Below are positions 39,778-40,307 of a stretch of DNA of 40,307 nt, piece after piece. Position 1 is the first letter of the stretch; each line of letters begins with the position of its first letter. Location of the stretch: positions 1 through 40,307 of the forward strand of contig JAHLLK010000056.1 in NCBI GenBank assembly GCA_020444165.1, given 5' to 3'. The position numbers were made by a program, and so were the translations under genes. This stretch comes from Deltaproteobacteria bacterium (GTDB lineage: Bacteria; Desulfobacterota; Desulfarculia; Desulfarculales; Desulfarculaceae). The notes under the pieces were generated by a model, which was given only the letters and a program-made list of their open reading frames with translations, was not told the DNA's origin and did not search any database.

Positions 39778-40307
39778 CGGGCCGCGTCGCCGCGGCTGGC
39801 GTAGCGGGTCGAGGCCGCGTCGCCGCGGCTGGCGTAGCGGGTCGTGGGAAGCTAGCCCACGAGCCAATCTCGCGCGCTCCCGCAGCGGACTCGCCCTGGG
39901 AACACGACTCTCCGGGCCGCGTCGCCGCGGCCGGCGTAGCGGGTCGTGACAGGTTGCCCCGCGCCCCCAACTCACGCACTCCCGTAGTTGGCTCGACCCG
40001 GGAACACGATTCTCCGGGCCGCGTTGCCGCGGCTGGCGTAGCGGGTCGGGGCCGCGTCGCCGCGGCTGGCGTAGCGGGTCGTGGGAAACTAGCCCACGAA
40101 CCAATCTCGCGCGCTCCCGCTGCGGACTCGCCCTGGGAACACGACTCTCCGGGCCGCGTCGCCGCGGCTGGCGTAGCGAGTCGTGGGAAGCAAGCCCACG
40201 AGCCAATCTCACGCGCTCCCGCAGCGGACTCGACCCGGGAACACGATTCTCCGGGCCGCGTCGCCGCGGCTGGCGTAGCGGGTCGTGGGAAGCAAGTCCA
40301 CGAACCA
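39778..40307 (-). repeat. Structured repeat array upstream of phoU, running off the window end
   Basis: At least four units with ctcgcgcgctcccg or close variants at 39869, 39971 (diverged), 40106 and 40208, giving spacings of 102, 135 and 102. The difference is one extra 33-base ggccgcgtcgccgcggctggcgtagcgggtc-type segment. Each unit has a CCGCG/CGCGG hairpin, a gtggg...cccac hairpin, and gactcg...ggaacacga linkers. It is the same family as at 14784, 21671 and 23504, but with longer units. The reading frame across it is open for 160 codons only because its periods are multiples of three. Confidence 0.75.

Noticed and set aside
39730..40212. 160-codon open frame across the repeat array on the minus strand
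   Set aside because: Open only because repeat periods (33, 102, 135) are multiples of three; Arg/Pro-rich, repetitive, no SD, and it overlaps phoU's start.

Overview
The window is about 68 % GC, densely coded and entirely chromosomal-looking. The gene set is that of a Gram-negative, probably anaerobic bacterium: a complete Tol-Pal locus, a FadL-type outer-membrane protein, periplasmic thioredoxins, and a DsrE-family sulfur protein under an ArsR regulator. An acetyl-CoA hydrolase/transferase fused to a GNAT domain, a REC-PAS-histidine kinase with an atypical H-box, and frequent GTG/TTG starts behind strong Shine-Dalgarno (SD) sequences also fit a GC-rich Desulfobacterota (deltaproteobacterial) lineage. 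That placement is inference; no rRNA or tRNA gene is present.

Layout. 0.2-3.2 kb: CoA-transferase/GNAT fusion (minus), a 202-bp inverted-repeat-bounded multi-hairpin element, and an exported tautomerase-like small protein. 3.4-10.5 kb: three tandem paralogous secreted proteins, each a seven-repeat TolB-like beta-propeller with a C-terminal DUF5648-type region; copies 2 and 3 are separated by an inverted QueG-like iron-sulfur gene. 10.7-17.1 kb: enolase-superfamily enzyme, HolC, a CbpA-like DnaJ with a TPM-domain membrane protein behind a consensus sigma70 promoter, a degenerate nucleotidyltransferase, LemA and MgtC. 17.8-23.2 kb: a small hypothetical protein, a DUF434/PP-loop/SRPBCC operon, and two glycosyltransferase genes. 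23.7-27.0 kb: stand-alone receiver, REC-PAS-kinase hybrid and a dNTP triphosphohydrolase. 27.0-28.5 kb: a gene-poor segment of lower GC. 28.5-32.1 kb: arsR-dsrE2, then fadL and two exported thioredoxin-like genes. 32.5-38.1 kb: the minus-strand tolQ-tolR-tolA-tolB-pal-cpoB locus. 38.3-39.8 kb: a HAD phosphatase and phoU. The window ends inside a repeat array upstream of phoU.

How the genes relate. Tol-Pal-CpoB couples the inner and outer membranes during constriction. arsR-dsrE2 and the adjacent fadL-trx-trx cluster can be read together as a thiol/sulfur module, possibly bringing a hydrophobic sulfur compound through the outer membrane and passing it to thiol carriers. This is a hypothesis, supported by an ATTC-N8-GAAT-type palindrome overlapping the arsR promoter. 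The three propeller proteins form a secreted paralog family whose similarity pattern suggests gene conversion.

The intergenic DNA is unusually structured. There are (i) five long near-perfect hairpins sharing a TGTGGGGG...CCCCCACA frame with variable but complementary cores; (ii) a family of 67-102 bp structured repeats carrying the core ctcgcgcgctcccg at four loci, in both orientations; (iii) about three 180-200 bp mosaics of nested inverted repeats. Apart from these elements, no complete insertion sequence, CRISPR array or phage gene was seen.
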